Shown piece by piece: positions 1 to 9,383 of a stretch of DNA of 64,000 nt; the stretch's first letter is position 1; each line of letters opens with the position of its first letter. Below the pieces are notes generated by a model. It saw only the letters and a program-made list of their open reading frames with translations, was not told the DNA's origin and searched no databases. A program made the position numbers and the translations under genes. The stretch is from Vreelandella venusta (GTDB lineage: Bacteria; Pseudomonadota; Gammaproteobacteria; Pseudomonadales; Halomonadaceae): assembly GCF_007989605.1 (NCBI RefSeq), contig NZ_BJUL01000001.1, forward strand, positions 372,001-436,000, given 5' to 3'.

Positions 1-862
1 CCCACGCCGGGTTCACGCCGTGTAGCGTATCGGTTACCCAAAACAGCAACGTAATGCCGAGTATGACAGCCACTTTTTTTTGCTGTGTCGCATCGCCGGA
101 AAATTTGGTTTCAGCGACGGCTTGCTTAAACTGTGGGTCAATACGGGCTGGAAATACCACTATTACCAGCGCTACGATTAATAGCGCTTTTAGCACTCCC
201 AAAATAGGAAAGTGCAGAAGTAGATACTCCGCATAGCCAAAATGAATGCCATATAGACTTTCACTTGCACCTGCCAAAATCATATTAGGGAGGTTGGATG
301 GAAGTACCGCAAAACTTGGCATGTTACAAGCGGCAGCAAGAGCGGTTGCTACGCCCAGCCGGCCAGCGCTGCCCGGCTCAAAGCCCACTCGTTCAGCCAA
401 TGCTAAACCAATAGGAATCAATACCACTGCTCGACCCGCTGAAGAGGGCATCACAAAGCCTAATGCTACGGCGGTTAACACTAATCCCCCAATCAGCCGT
501 GGATAGCTTGCCGTTAGAAGCGGTGCCAATACGGCCGCTAGTCGATCGCCAAGTTTGCTTGATGTAATGGCAGAACCAATTACAAACCCGGAAATAACCA
601 TCCACACGGCTGTTGAGCCAAACCCGGCGAATAGTTGCTCCGGCGCTAGCAGACCAAAGACACTAACCAGCGCGAAAAAGATCAGGCCAGTCAGAAATGG
701 GGGGAGTATCCCGGTACTCCACAGCACCAGCGTGAGCAGTACCATGCCAGCGCTGTAAGAAAATGCCGCTGGATTGCCCGTTAAGGGAAAAAATGCCAAT
801 AACAAAGCCACCAATAAAGCCGCTGCTGTTATTGCGTGGGAAAAGCGAAGTGAACGGAGCAT
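1..862 (-). CDS. SLC13/DASS-family permease, N-terminal part (cut by window edge)
   Basis: An open frame runs from an ATG at 862 to the left edge without a stop, giving 287 residues. The protein is almost entirely hydrophobic, with repeated membrane spans from residue 10 onward. Around residues 139-144 it reads PSSAGR in a re-entrant-loop-like setting. This corresponds to the Pro-Ser-Asn/Ser-Thr/Ala-rich hairpin that binds substrate and sodium in SLC13 (DASS) carriers for dicarboxylates, sulfate or citrate. The C-terminal half lies outside the window. It is divergent from the AraC-type regulator at 955, separated by 92 bp, so that regulator probably controls it. The substrate cannot be told from what is visible. 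The family call is fairly secure; a related ArsB/NhaD-like carrier is the alternative. Confidence 0.75.
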   Translation of the reverse strand, partial: MLRSLRFSHAITAAALLVALLLAFFPLTGNPAAFSYSAGMVLLTLVLWSTGILPPFLTGLIFFALVSVFGLLAPEQLFAGFGSTAVWMVISGFVIGSAITSSKLGDRLAAVLAPLLTASYPRLIGGLVLTAVALGFVMPSSAGRAVVLIPIGLALAERVGFEPGSAGRLGVATALAAACNMPSFAVLPSNLPNMILAGASESLYGIHFGYAEYLLLHFPILGVLKALLIVALVIVVFPARIDPQFKQAVAETKFSGDATQQKKVAVILGITLLFWVTDTLHGVNPAW

Positions 863-954
863 GAAGGGGGTCCTGGTGGCGATGAACTCAATTGCGCGGT
901 GCGCGCAGCTGGACCTACAATAGCGCTTGCATGCTGACGTTTTGAGGGCAAGAT

Positions 955-1758
955 ATGACAATAAATAGCGATAAGGCGACAATGTCGCCACCCAGTGATA
1001 TAGCGTTTGTCCTCGATCCTAGTCGCCCTGTATTGACTCGCGCTCGCAGTATGCAGGCTGAAACCGGGGTATTGCCGCACGCTCACCCACGCGGGCAATT
1101 GCTATGGGCTAAACACGGCGTGCTGCGTGTTACCAGTGAACAAGCGGTGTGGGTTGTACCCTCTACTCACGGCGTGTGGATACCCAGTGACTGTCTCCAC
1201 CAAGTGAGTTGTGAAACGCTGGTGGAAACCCGCAACCTCTACATTGATCCTACTTGTAGGGCACGTGATCAGGACACCCAGGTGGTGATGGTGGCGATGA
1301 GCACGTTGATGCGCGAGATTGTGCTAAGGCTAAACGATTCCCTAAAGTGTCGCGACGGCGATGCCAGCACGACGCGCCTAGGTCTAGCCGCTATTGATGA
1401 GCTAAATAGTCTACCCGCTGAGAATTTGTCGCTACCTGCTGGGGCTGACCCGCGGTTGCGACGTATCATCAGCCACATGGTCAACCATCCGGATAATCGC
1501 CACACATTAGCTGAGCTGGCGGGCCTTGCCGGGGCGAGTGTACGAACGCTAGAAAGACTATTTAAGTCCGACACCGGGCTGACCTTTCGCCAATGGCGTA
1601 CCCGCTTCAAGTTGATGAACGCGCTTGAAGCCCTGGATAGAGGCGAAAGCTCAACCGCAGTGGCCTATACGGTAGGCTATAAAAGCGTCAGCAGTTTTGT
1701 GGCTGCCTTCAAAACGGAGTTTGGCTATACACCTCAAGTCCGCGCCCGCTGCCAATAA
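955..1758 (+). CDS. AraC-family transcriptional regulator with cupin sensor domain
   Basis: The protein has 267 aa. Residues 20-95 form a small cupin-type sensor: HAHPRGQLLW is the typical first cupin motif, with a later GVWIPSDCLHQV stretch. Residues 160-265 hold the paired AraC helix-turn-helix, ending in the family signature VAYTVGYKSVSSFVAAFKTEFG. The start at 955 has a GAGGG Shine-Dalgarno (SD) sequence about 7 bp upstream. Cupin-AraC proteins of this size usually act on the neighbouring divergent transporter gene, here the SLC13 permease. The effector is unknown. The domain assignment is clear; the role as regulator of the permease is inferred from position. Confidence 0.88.
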   Translation: MTINSDKATMSPPSDIAFVLDPSRPVLTRARSMQAETGVLPHAHPRGQLLWAKHGVLRVTSEQAVWVVPSTHGVWIPSDCLHQVSCETLVETRNLYIDPTCRARDQDTQVVMVAMSTLMREIVLRLNDSLKCRDGDASTTRLGLAAIDELNSLPAENLSLPAGADPRLRRIISHMVNHPDNRHTLAELAGLAGASVRTLERLFKSDTGLTFRQWRTRFKLMNALEALDRGESSTAVAYTVGYKSVSSFVAAFKTEFGYTPQVRARCQ

Positions 1759-1782
1759 TGCGGCGATTAGGCGTTAGTTGAC

Positions 1783-2766
1783 TCATGCATTAACCCCTTT
1801 CATGCCTTCCGGCGTGTAGCGCTCACCGATGATCGGAATGCGAGCGGTGGCTGCTTCTAACTGGCGTTGTTCATTCAGGGTCAGAGTGATAGCCGTTGCA
1901 GCTGCATTCTCTTCAAGATAACGCAGCCGCTTAGTTCCTGGAATTGGCACGATATTGGGGCCTTTAGACAGTAGCCAGGCGAGCGAAAGCTGTGCGGGTG
2001 TGCAGCCTTTGTCGGCGGCCACTTGACCAATCACGTCGGCGATTCGGCGGTTGGTACTTATGGCTTGATCTGAAAAGCGCGGCAAGTTAGGACGGAAATC
2101 ACCTTCTTCGAAATCCGTCGTGTCCTGAAATCTTCCCGTTAAAAACCCCCGGCCTAATGGCGAGTAGGGCACAAAACCGATGCCTAGCTCTTGGCAGGTA
2201 GGGAGCACCGCTTGCTCTACGTCGCGTGTCCAAAGCGAATACTCGGTTTGGACGGCGGTAATCGGATGCACTGCATGGGCGCGGCGCAAGGTGTCAGCGC
2301 TGACCTCGCACAGGCCGATATGGGCAATTTTTCCCTCTTTGACTAGCTGGGTGAGTCCTTCCATGGTCTCTTCAATAGGCACATCCGGGCTTACGCGATG
2401 GACGTAGTAGAGATCGATTTGCTCGACCCCTAACCGTCGCAGCGATGCCTCGCAGGCCTTGCGCGCATACTCGGCGCTGTTGTCCAGGCGTCGTTGATAC
2501 TCACCGGGCTTGCGCACAATGCCAAACTTGGTTGCGATACGCACTTGCGGCTTATGCTTAGCCAGAAAGCGGCCAATCAGTTCTTCGTTATGGTGCGGTC
2601 CGTACATATCTGCCGTATCAAAAAAGTTGATGCCCAGCTCCACTGCCTGCGCCAGTACGCGTAGCGATTCACTGTCATCCCGGGGGCCGTAGAATTCGCT
2701 CATGCCCATGCAGCCCAGGCCAATGGCGGAAATAGAAAGGTCGGTGCCAAGTGTACGTTGTTGCAT
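1783..2766 (-). CDS. Aldo/keto reductase (NADPH-dependent oxidoreductase)
   Basis: The protein has 327 aa, the usual length of the family. The catalytic tetrad is present: Asp50 and Tyr55 in [15 protein letters not shown], Lys80 in RIATKFG and His123 in LYYVHR. The opening [21 protein letters not shown] is typical of the bacterial AKR13/YakC-like group. These enzymes reduce aldehydes or ketones with NADPH in the cytosol; the physiological substrate is not predictable here. A GGAGAGA SD sits just before the ATG at 2766. The gene is divergent from the LysR-type regulator at 2825, a very common pairing for this enzyme group, so local control is likely. Confidence 0.92.
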   Translation of the reverse strand: MQQRTLGTDLSISAIGLGCMGMSEFYGPRDDSESLRVLAQAVELGINFFDTADMYGPHHNEELIGRFLAKHKPQVRIATKFGIVRKPGEYQRRLDNSAEYARKACEASLRRLGVEQIDLYYVHRVSPDVPIEETMEGLTQLVKEGKIAHIGLCEVSADTLRRAHAVHPITAVQTEYSLWTRDVEQAVLPTCQELGIGFVPYSPLGRGFLTGRFQDTTDFEEGDFRPNLPRFSDQAISTNRRIADVIGQVAADKGCTPAQLSLAWLLSKGPNIVPIPGTKRLRYLEENAAATAITLTLNEQRQLEAATARIPIIGERYTPEGMKGVNA

Positions 2767-2808
2767 GCTGTCTCTCCGTGAACCGTTCTTGAGTAGCGGA
2801 GTGACAGC
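2767..2808. promoter_or_regulatory. Inverted repeat between aldo/keto reductase and lysR
   Basis: The arms GCTGTCtCTCCG (2767-2778) and CGGAGtGACAGC (2797-2808) are complementary over 11 of 12 positions, with a t/t mismatch and an 18-bp centre. The repeat abuts the reductase start codon and fills most of the divergent spacer. It may be a LysR operator or a leader hairpin on the reductase mRNA. The repeat itself is seen directly; the function is inferred. Confidence 0.5.
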
Positions 2809-2824
2809 GTGGCACTATCCCATA

Positions 2825-3769
2825 ATGAAAAAAATGAACGAGTTCGATAAGCCATTTTCCGATTTTGAAAAACAGATGCCCCGTGGGTGGGTGTGGGATG
2901 ACACCCGCGCCTTTTTGGCTGTGGCTCGTCACGGCACGCTGAGTGGTGCCGCCGCGGAACTGCATTTGGGCATTGCAACGCTCTCCCGACGTATTGAACG
3001 GCTGGAAAAAGCGCTGCAGCTACCGCTATTTGTGCGCCAACAGTCGGGCTACCAACTGACCGAGGAAGGAGCAGGGCTGGTCGAGAAAGCTGAAGCACTG
3101 GAAGCGGCTGCGATGGCGTTTACCACCGATGTTTCCCGCCACTCACAGCTGACTGGTAGAGTGCGTTTGGCTACCGCAGAGAATTTGGCAACGGCATTGA
3201 TTCTACCTGCGCTTGCGCAATTTCAGCGTCAGTACCCTGGTATTACGCTTGAGCTAGTGACGGATATCTCGACGGCCAATCTACACCGTCGTGATGCTGA
3301 TTTAGCCCTCAGAATGGTCAAACCTGAGCGCGGTAATGTCACCCTTCGCCGCTTGGGTTCCTTAGGCTATGGGCTTTACGCTAGCTCAGCCTATGCGGCG
3401 CAGCGTAAAACAGCGCTTGATACTGGCGACTACGACATGGATGCTTTTATCACCTGGGGGGAGGCGCAGGCCCATCTGCCTGCAGCACAGTGGATCGAGC
3501 GCGTTCTACAAGGGCGAGAGCCAGCGTTAACCACTACCTCTTTGGCAACTCAAGTCGCCGCAGCTAAAGCAGGGCTAGGTATTGCAGTACTACCGCACTT
3601 TTTGGCTCAGGAAGCTGGATTAGTCTGTATTGCTTCTGATCTTGGCGTGGATCAGCCTATTTACCTCGTTATCCAAACAGACCTGACGCAGTCACGCCGA
3701 ACCCGTGCTGTGGCGGACTTTCTTATTGATCTAGTCGCTAGTAACCACGCTCGCTTGAGCATGGGCTGA
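2825..3769 (+). CDS. LysR-family transcriptional regulator
   Basis: The protein has 314 aa from ATG 2825. The winged helix-turn-helix lies at about residues 22-80 (DTRAFLAVARHGTLSGAAAELHLGIATLSRRIERLE), followed by a type-2 periplasmic-binding-like effector domain. An upstream in-frame ATG at 2702 would add 41 residues overlapping the divergent aldo/keto reductase, so it was rejected. No strong SD precedes 2825, and ATG 2834 is a possible alternative. It probably controls the divergent reductase gene, as in many proteobacteria with this arrangement. The effector is unknown. Confidence 0.88.
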   Translation: MKKMNEFDKPFSDFEKQMPRGWVWDDTRAFLAVARHGTLSGAAAELHLGIATLSRRIERLEKALQLPLFVRQQSGYQLTEEGAGLVEKAEALEAAAMAFTTDVSRHSQLTGRVRLATAENLATALILPALAQFQRQYPGITLELVTDISTANLHRRDADLALRMVKPERGNVTLRRLGSLGYGLYASSAYAAQRKTALDTGDYDMDAFITWGEAQAHLPAAQWIERVLQGREPALTTTSLATQVAAAKAGLGIAVLPHFLAQEAGLVCIASDLGVDQPIYLVIQTDLTQSRRTRAVADFLIDLVASNHARLSMG

Positions 3770-3830
3770 GAAGCGGAGAGGTATGACTCTAATTGATGCC
3801 ATCAACGCCAATGCCCTCTCCGTAGCCAGG

Positions 3831-3855
3831 ATTCCCGTAGCCAGGAGAGAGCGTT
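3831..3855. repeat. Two-copy 15-bp tandem duplication downstream of lysR
   Basis: CGTAGCCAGGA occurs at 3831 and again at 3846, a 15-bp period. It lies between the convergent ends of the LysR gene and the sodium symporter gene. Just before it, CGGAGAGG (3774-3781) and CCTCTCCG (3825-3832) could form a long-loop hairpin. Confidence 0.6.
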
Positions 3856-3866
3856 AAAGCCAAGCG

Positions 3867-5342
3867 TTAGCCTTTGGAGCTGAGAGCCTGAGCCGGTGAG
3901 TAAGATGATGCACTGTGTGTCACGAGACTCACACCGATGAATACGACGGTATTGACGACTAGGCCACAGAAGCCAGCGTGCCAGCCGAATGGGGTACTGA
4001 CCCCAAACTGGAACAATAGGGTTAGAGCCGCGCCTACTGCTAAACCTGCAAAGGCACCAGAGCGTGATGCTCGCCGCCAGAATAGTGCGCCAAGCAGCAT
4101 CGGCAGCAACTGCACCACGATGCCATAGGCGCCGAGTAACAGGCCAACCAATGAGCCAGGGTTGGCTAGGGCTAGCAAGTAGGCTGCTAAGGAGATTACT
4201 ACCACACCGTAGCGAGTCAGCCTGAGTGCCTTGTCATCAGATATACCACGCAGCACGGGCAGGTGCTGCCCAACGTCTCTTACCAGAATAGTGGCGGAGG
4301 TATGAGCCAAGTTGGCAGCCGTAGACATTGCCGCGGCCAGCGCGCCGGAGAGGGCTATACCGATTAGCCACGCAGGGAAGTCAGCTAGTTCAACCACTAA
4401 CGTCAACAGCACGCGATCAGCAGAGTCGAGCGGGCTATCTTCGAGTAGTAATACTCCTGCGAAGCCGATAACCAGCAATGGCACCAGCAAGTAGCTATAA
4501 AGTGGATAGAGCACGAACACCTGTTTCAGGGTTCGCTCACTGCGCGCACTATAAAACTTCATGAAAATGTGCGGCCACATTACGCAACCTAGAGCACTTA
4601 CTAGGATGGCTGTCGAGAAGGCTCCCCAGCCCATGCCGCCAGCACCGGGCATGGTTAAATATTCCGGCGCTTCGCGCTGCAGTTCGCGGAACATTTCACC
4701 GACTCCACCAAAGAACTGGTCAGCCGTTGCCAAGCCTAGAAACCACGCGACACCCACCATCATCACGCCCTGGAGCAAGTTGGTCCAGCCGATGCCTTGT
4801 AAGCCGCTCGCGTAGACATAAGCCGCCACCACGCCACAGGCTAGTAAGCTGCCGAGCCAGAACGGAATGGTGCCTGAGGTTGCCGCCTCGAAGAGCAGCC
4901 CTGCACCCGCGATCTGAATAGTTAGGTAGGGGATCATCGCCAGGACGCTGACCACACCGATGAACAGCCCCAGCAGATTCCCCCGAGTTGGATAACAGGC
5001 AGAGAGGAACTCCGCCTGGGTCAGAAAACCATGGCGACGGCCAAGCCGCGAAATGTGTGGCGCGATTAACCACCATACAATCACAGCGAGCGCCAGGTAG
5101 GCGATGATATAGAGTGCCGGCGCCCCTTTGCTGTAGGCCCAGCCGGGAGCTCCAAGAAAGGCGAAAGCAGAGAATATCTCCGCTCCGAGAATGAAAAACA
5201 GCACCAGTAGCCCCATGTGGCGCCCACCAGCGACGTAGCCTTCCAAAGACGAACTCTGGTTATGCCTTGCTCGCAGGCCCACCGCTAGAACGATCAGCAG
5301 GTAGGCTAGGGTGATGGTAGTGATCAGCAGTGAATCACTCAT
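3867..5342 (-). CDS. Sodium:solute symporter (SSS family)
   Basis: The protein has 491 aa with about 13 hydrophobic segments. It starts with the typical SSS N-terminus (ITLAYLLIVLAVGLRARHN, then a SLEGYVAGGRH motif) and contains the GWTNLLQGVMM stretch found in pantothenate/proline-type symporters. It would import an organic solute with Na+ at the inner membrane. Its start overlaps the 3' end of the DUF3311 gene by 8 bp and has a GAGGTG SD. Together with the upstream M20 amidohydrolase the three genes form one unit. This suggests uptake of, or recycling from, an amide-linked compound cleaved by that enzyme. Substrate identity is not visible. Confidence 0.9.
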   Translation of the reverse strand: MSDSLLITTITLAYLLIVLAVGLRARHNQSSSLEGYVAGGRHMGLLVLFFILGAEIFSAFAFLGAPGWAYSKGAPALYIIAYLALAVIVWWLIAPHISRLGRRHGFLTQAEFLSACYPTRGNLLGLFIGVVSVLAMIPYLTIQIAGAGLLFEAATSGTIPFWLGSLLACGVVAAYVYASGLQGIGWTNLLQGVMMVGVAWFLGLATADQFFGGVGEMFRELQREAPEYLTMPGAGGMGWGAFSTAILVSALGCVMWPHIFMKFYSARSERTLKQVFVLYPLYSYLLVPLLVIGFAGVLLLEDSPLDSADRVLLTLVVELADFPAWLIGIALSGALAAAMSTAANLAHTSATILVRDVGQHLPVLRGISDDKALRLTRYGVVVISLAAYLLALANPGSLVGLLLGAYGIVVQLLPMLLGALFWRRASRSGAFAGLAVGAALTLLFQFGVSTPFGWHAGFCGLVVNTVVFIGVSLVTHSASSYSPAQALSSKG

Positions 5343-5559
5343 CGTTCACCTCCTGTGCGGCATCATGGCGATAGGCAATCACTAGTCCCACAAATAGGAC
5401 AAAGACCCAAGCGACGTACCAGAACATGAAGAAGGGCAAGCCAATCACCATCGGTTCGATGCGGTTGGCTACTAATGCGCCAGGCCAGATCATCGCCAGC
5501 GCACAGATAGTGAAGTAAATCAGCAATCCCCTAGGGGGAAGCGAGGGGCGGGATTTCAT
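5335..5559 (-). CDS. DUF3311 small membrane protein paired with the symporter
   Basis: The protein has 74 aa with two hydrophobic spans (LLIYFTICALAMIWPGALVA and the MVIGLPFFMFWYVAWVFVLF region). It matches the DUF3311 family, which nearly always sits directly upstream of an SSS symporter and probably acts as a small accessory subunit, similar to YhdT with the pantothenate permease PanF. I place the start at 5559 rather than 5565 because GAGG lies 7 bp before the second ATG and only 1 bp before the first. It overlaps the symporter gene by 8 bp. Confidence 0.85.
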   Translation of the reverse strand: MKSRPSLPPRGLLIYFTICALAMIWPGALVANRIEPMVIGLPFFMFWYVAWVFVLFVGLVIAYRHDAAQEVNDE

Positions 5560-5607
5560 ATGCATACCTCATTATTGTGGTGTTATCGGTAGTAGAGCAG
5601 GCCTCGT

Positions 5608-6801
5608 TTAGGCGGCAGCGAGTGCGCCGAGGCCGATGGCCAACAGTAGTTGGCAACCAGTGGGAATAATGTCGTCGTTAAAGTCGTAACGAGCGTTGTG
5701 TAATGGTGCGGTGGCTTCATCCTTGGCTGTACCGAGGAAGAAGTAGGCTCCTGGACAGCGCTGCAGCATGAAGGAGAAATCTTCGCCGCCAAGGCTAGGG
5801 TCGACGTCGCGCACCAGGGCAGCTGCGCCAAGTGTTTGCACTACGCAGGATTCCACGTGGCGGGTTTCCGCCTCGCTATTGACCGTCGCTGGGAATATGC
5901 GTTGGTAGTCGACCTCAATGTCGCCGCCATGGGCAATGGCCACCCCTTCACAAACACGGCGAACAGCATGCTCAATACGATCCTGAGTGTCGGCATCAAG
6001 GCTTCGTGCTGTACCGCTGATGCGTACTTCATCGGGAATAATGGCGAAACCGTCAATATCGCCCCCCTGCAATCCACACAGGCTGAGGGCCGCGGGGGAG
6101 AGAGGATTAATATCACGGGCGACCACGGAGTGTAGATTTTGAATCAGGGCACCCGCCATACGTACAGGATCTGTCGATAGGTGTGGGTTGACGCCTCCAT
6201 GGCCCCCTTTTCCGCGTACCCGGATATCGAGCCGATCGGTGGCTGCCATGATGGCACCTGAGCGGACGGCCACTTGGCCAGCAGGCAGAGAAGGCCAGTT
6301 GTGCAGGGCGTAGATGGCCTGCATAGGAAAGCGCTCGAACAACCCCTCTTCAACCATTGCCCGGCCACCACCTAAACCTTCTTCTGCGGGCTGAAAGACT
6401 AGGTGAATGGTGCCAGCGAAGTCGCGGTGTTCAGCCAAGTAGCGGGCGACGCCAAGCAGCAGGGTCGTGTGACCATCATGGCCGCAGGCATGCATGCGAC
6501 CGGGCACTTCGGATGTGTGGTTGTGCTCGCTAAGCTCTTGGATCGGTAGAGCGTCCATATCGGCGCGTAGACCAATCTGGCGTCCATTGTCGGGCTGATC
6601 ACCGGTGACAGTCGCAACGATACCGGTTTTGCCGATGCCAGTTTCAAAGGTCAAACCGAGACGTTCTAGTTCTTCAGCGATGCGCTTAGCCGTGGCATGT
6701 TCCTGAAACCCTAGCTCTGGGTGACGGTGCAGCTCGTGCCGCATTTGGGTCAGCTCGGCGTGGTGACGCTCGAAGAAATTTGCGTTGATGAGTTCTGTCA
6801 T
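5608..6801 (-). CDS. M20-family amidohydrolase (hippurate hydrolase/aminoacylase type)
   Basis: The protein has 397 aa from ATG 6801. It carries the M20D metal-binding signatures HACGHDGHTT (metal His/Asp) and PAEEGLGGG (catalytic Glu pair), and ends with the conserved LGGEDFSFM motif. These enzymes use two divalent metal ions to hydrolyse N-acyl amino acids such as hippurate or indole-acetyl conjugates. An in-frame ATG at 6837 would add 12 residues with no better SD. It is the first gene of the minus-strand unit with DUF3311 and the SSS symporter, and is divergent from the LysR gene at 6938. I infer a scavenging operon for an N-acylated amino acid or similar amide. Confidence 0.92.
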   Translation of the reverse strand: MTELINANFFERHHAELTQMRHELHRHPELGFQEHATAKRIAEELERLGLTFETGIGKTGIVATVTGDQPDNGRQIGLRADMDALPIQELSEHNHTSEVPGRMHACGHDGHTTLLLGVARYLAEHRDFAGTIHLVFQPAEEGLGGGRAMVEEGLFERFPMQAIYALHNWPSLPAGQVAVRSGAIMAATDRLDIRVRGKGGHGGVNPHLSTDPVRMAGALIQNLHSVVARDINPLSPAALSLCGLQGGDIDGFAIIPDEVRISGTARSLDADTQDRIEHAVRRVCEGVAIAHGGDIEVDYQRIFPATVNSEAETRHVESCVVQTLGAAALVRDVDPSLGGEDFSFMLQRCPGAYFFLGTAKDEATAPLHNARYDFNDDIIPTGCQLLLAIGLGALAAA

Positions 6802-6880
6802 AGTCGATTCGCATAGTTGTTGGATGGACCAATTCATCTTGGTTGTTTCGGTGGCATAGAGAAAATAGTTTTTTTATTAG

Positions 6881-6907
6881 CTTTCCATGCTTATATTGGA
6901 TGGAAAG
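6881..6907. promoter_or_regulatory. Probable LysR operator, palindrome in the amidohydrolase/lysR spacer
   Basis: Perfect 8-bp arms CTTTCCAT (6881-6888) and ATGGAAAG (6900-6907) flank an 11-bp AT-rich centre in the divergent spacer. Position and dyad shape fit the recognition site of the adjacent LysR regulator. The palindrome is seen; binding is inferred. Confidence 0.55.
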
Positions 6908-6937
6908 AGCCACGGCGTGTCATTCAATGGGAATGAG

Positions 6938-7849
6938 ATGGACTTCAAACGCTTAAAATATTTTCAGACCGTCGTAGAGGAGGGAGCTATCTCCTCAGCA
7001 GCACGACGGATACCACTTGCTCAGCCAGCCCTGTCGCGTCAATTGCTGCTGCTTGAAGATGAGGTCGGTACCACGTTGCTAACTCGTTCACGGCATGGCG
7101 TTCGCCTGACCGCCGCAGGCGAATCGTTCTACCGTGATACCCGGCGTTTGCTTGGCGAATTCGAACAGGCCAAGCGCAATGCACGGCGCATCGCCGATGG
7201 CCAATTCGGTGAGTTGCGTCTAGGGGTGACGGTGATGCATTTATGGGTACCCCAGATAATCGGTTTGCTCAACCGTTTCCGCGAGCAATATCCCGAGGTC
7301 ACGCTGAAAGTAGAGTCAGTGCTTTCGGGGCCTCAGGTCGATGCAATCCGCCGTGGGAGGCTGGATGCTGGCATGTTGTTTTTCCCTCCAGAAGATGATG
7401 ACAGCCTCTGTAGCCATTGCTTGTATGAGGATCACCTCGTATTGGTTACCAGTGCCACCTCACGCCTAGCGCGACAACCGCCTCGATACCTAGCCGAACT
7501 CAATGACGAAAATTTTATCTGGTTTGATCGTAGTGCCACCCCGGTCTATCACGACAAGCTGATTCATGCTTTTCAGCGAGAGGGTTTCACGCCCCATGTG
7601 GTTCAGGAGGGAACTGACAACGCTACTATGTTGTGTTTGGTAGCTGCTGGCATGGGCTGCAGTATTTTGCCGGCTATGACCATGGCAGGGGCACCAGAAG
7701 GCGTAGTAAGTCATCGCCTGGAGGATCTCAAGCTGGCTTTGCCTTTGATGCTGGTATGGCGCAGGGATTCAGGGCTGTCGGCGGTACGCCGGCTGATCGA
7801 AATTGCCGAAACAGAATCTTTGGCGACTGATGATGACGCTGACGCGTAA
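6938..7849 (+). CDS. LysR-family transcriptional regulator
   Basis: The protein has 303 aa from ATG 6938, where MDFKRLKYFQTVVEEGAIS is the usual LysR N-terminus. The winged HTH spans residues 1-60 (AARRIPLAQPALSRQLLLLE) and the effector domain follows. The upstream in-frame ATG at 6887 lies inside the palindromic operator and is unlikely to be used. It resembles the Nac/Cbl-like subgroup and probably controls the divergent amidohydrolase-symporter operon. The effector is unknown. Confidence 0.88.
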   Translation: MDFKRLKYFQTVVEEGAISSAARRIPLAQPALSRQLLLLEDEVGTTLLTRSRHGVRLTAAGESFYRDTRRLLGEFEQAKRNARRIADGQFGELRLGVTVMHLWVPQIIGLLNRFREQYPEVTLKVESVLSGPQVDAIRRGRLDAGMLFFPPEDDDSLCSHCLYEDHLVLVTSATSRLARQPPRYLAELNDENFIWFDRSATPVYHDKLIHAFQREGFTPHVVQEGTDNATMLCLVAAGMGCSILPAMTMAGAPEGVVSHRLEDLKLALPLMLVWRRDSGLSAVRRLIEIAETESLATDDDADA

Positions 7850-7860
7850 CGTTCATCTTG

Positions 7861-8487
7861 ATGGAAATTAATAATATGGAAGCACCTATGTCCCCCACCG
7901 ATATTGGCCGTGCATACAATCAGATCACTCATCTCTGGCAGAGCGAAAAATTTAATCTCACGAACGGTGTAGACGCGCACAAAAGAGCGCTAGCGTTTGT
8001 GAAGAATCGAGGCAGGGCGCTGGATATTGGCTGTGGTTGCACAGGACGTTTTATTGACCTGCTACAGCAGGAAGGCTTTACACCAGAGGGGGTGGATATT
8101 TCTGCTGAAATGCTGCGGCTGGCTAAACAGAAACATCCAGACGTGACTTTTCACCACCAGGATATTTGTCAATGGCAGCCGCCGGGCAAATACGATGTCA
8201 TTACTGCGTGGGATAGCATCTGGCATATTCCACTGGCTCAGCAGGAAACTGTGATAACCAGGATTATTAATAGCCTGAGCGAAGGTGGCGTATTTATCTT
8301 CTCCTTCGGAGGCACCGATGAACCCGGTGATCACACCGACAGCTTCATGGGGCCACCGGTTTACTACTCATCGCTCGGTACTAACGGCTTTTTATCCCTG
8401 CTGATAAAGCTTGGCGCAGTATGCAAGCACTTAGAGTATGACCAACATCCTGAACTGCACGCGTACTTGATTGTTCAGAAGGGATGA
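7861..8487 (+). CDS. Class I SAM-dependent methyltransferase
   Basis: The protein has 208 aa if started at ATG 7861. In-frame ATGs at 7876 and 7888 (the latter with GGAAG 5 bp upstream) and a TTG at 7858 are alternatives. SAM-binding motif I is clear at residues 54-64 (ALDIGCGCTGRF), followed by motif II (GVDISAEMLRLAKQKHP) and the post-motif VITAWDSIWHIP. The acceptor substrate is unknown. It follows the LysR gene by 11 bp on the same strand and converges with the LysR gene ending at 8493. No specific pathway is evident nearby. Confidence 0.88.
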   Translation: MEINNMEAPMSPTDIGRAYNQITHLWQSEKFNLTNGVDAHKRALAFVKNRGRALDIGCGCTGRFIDLLQQEGFTPEGVDISAEMLRLAKQKHPDVTFHHQDICQWQPPGKYDVITAWDSIWHIPLAQQETVITRIINSLSEGGVFIFSFGGTDEPGDHTDSFMGPPVYYSSLGTNGFLSLLIKLGAVCKHLEYDQHPELHAYLIVQKG

Positions 8488-8492
8488 AGAGT

Positions 8493-9362
8493 CTATAGCC
8501 TGGCTTGCTGGTGTAACGTATCAACAAAACGGGCTAATGCGGGCGACCAAGTAGCGGGTTCTGAAGTAACAAAATAGGTGTCGATATTGGCAATCTCGGA
8601 GGGCAGTTCCATCGCGTGAATGCCGAAGCGGTGCTGGTGCGCTTCAATGATAATACGTGGCAGCACGGTGTATCCCATCCCAGCTGCTACGCAACCAAGC
8701 ATGGCGTCTAGCGTGCCAAACTCAAAAACACGCACGGCATTAATTCCTTGAGATGCCAGCAGCAGTTCGATACGTTGCCGGTAACTACATCCCTGACGAA
8801 ATGCGAGAAACGTTGCGGTTAGTAGTTCTTCCGAGCTGGGGGCGCTCGTCATGGGAGTTGAACTTACCAGCACAAGCTGTTCGCTGAAGACTTTGAGCGA
8901 ATGATAGCGATGATGATCGATAGCGCCGGCCACAAACACTCCATCCGCCTGACCGTCCATCAACTTCTCGATCAAACTGGCGGTGGGGCCGGTCGCCAAG
9001 GTCATATCAACCTCTGGAAAGTCAGCATGATAGGCCGCCAGTATTGGGGGAAGGCGCAGCGCCATAGTCGTTTCCATCGACCCCAAGCGCAGCTGGCCAG
9101 TTGCGTTCTCTGCACTTTGAAACAGCATTAATGCTTCGTCATGCACTGCCAGCAACCGTTCTGCGTAATCCAGTAACGCTAGCCCCGCTGACGTAAGGCG
9201 CACGCCACCCGTGCGATGAACCAACTGCGCGCCTAATTCCTCCTCAAGTTTTTTGATATGCGTGGTCACGTTAGATTGCACCGTGTGCAGTTGCTTTGCG
9301 GCGGCCATAAAGCTGCCGGTTTCTGCCACCGCCATAAACAGCCGCAATGATTTAAATTGCAT
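8493..9362 (-). CDS. LysR-family transcriptional regulator
   Basis: The protein has 289 aa with the N-terminal HTH (FMAAAKQLHTVQSNVTTHIKKLEEELG) and a C-terminal effector domain. Start choice: an AAGGGAG SD touches the ATG at 9368 directly but lies 6 bp before the ATG at 9362, so 9362 is preferred. It is divergent from an MFS transporter and GST pair at 9605. Closely related regulators commonly sit next to YbfB/YjiJ-type MFS genes, so local control is likely. Its upstream region carries the nine-copy 12-bp repeat at 9384-9491. Confidence 0.88.
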   Translation of the reverse strand: MQFKSLRLFMAVAETGSFMAAAKQLHTVQSNVTTHIKKLEEELGAQLVHRTGGVRLTSAGLALLDYAERLLAVHDEALMLFQSAENATGQLRLGSMETTMALRLPPILAAYHADFPEVDMTLATGPTASLIEKLMDGQADGVFVAGAIDHHRYHSLKVFSEQLVLVSSTPMTSAPSSEELLTATFLAFRQGCSYRQRIELLLASQGINAVRVFEFGTLDAMLGCVAAGMGYTVLPRIIIEAHQHRFGIHAMELPSEIANIDTYFVTSEPATWSPALARFVDTLHQQARL

Positions 9363-9383
9363 GCCCATCTCCCTTAAATGGCC

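Noticed and set aside
2702..2824. Upstream extension of the LysR gene from ATG 2702
   Set aside because: It would overlap the divergent reductase gene and lacks LysR-like sequence; 2825 is preferred.
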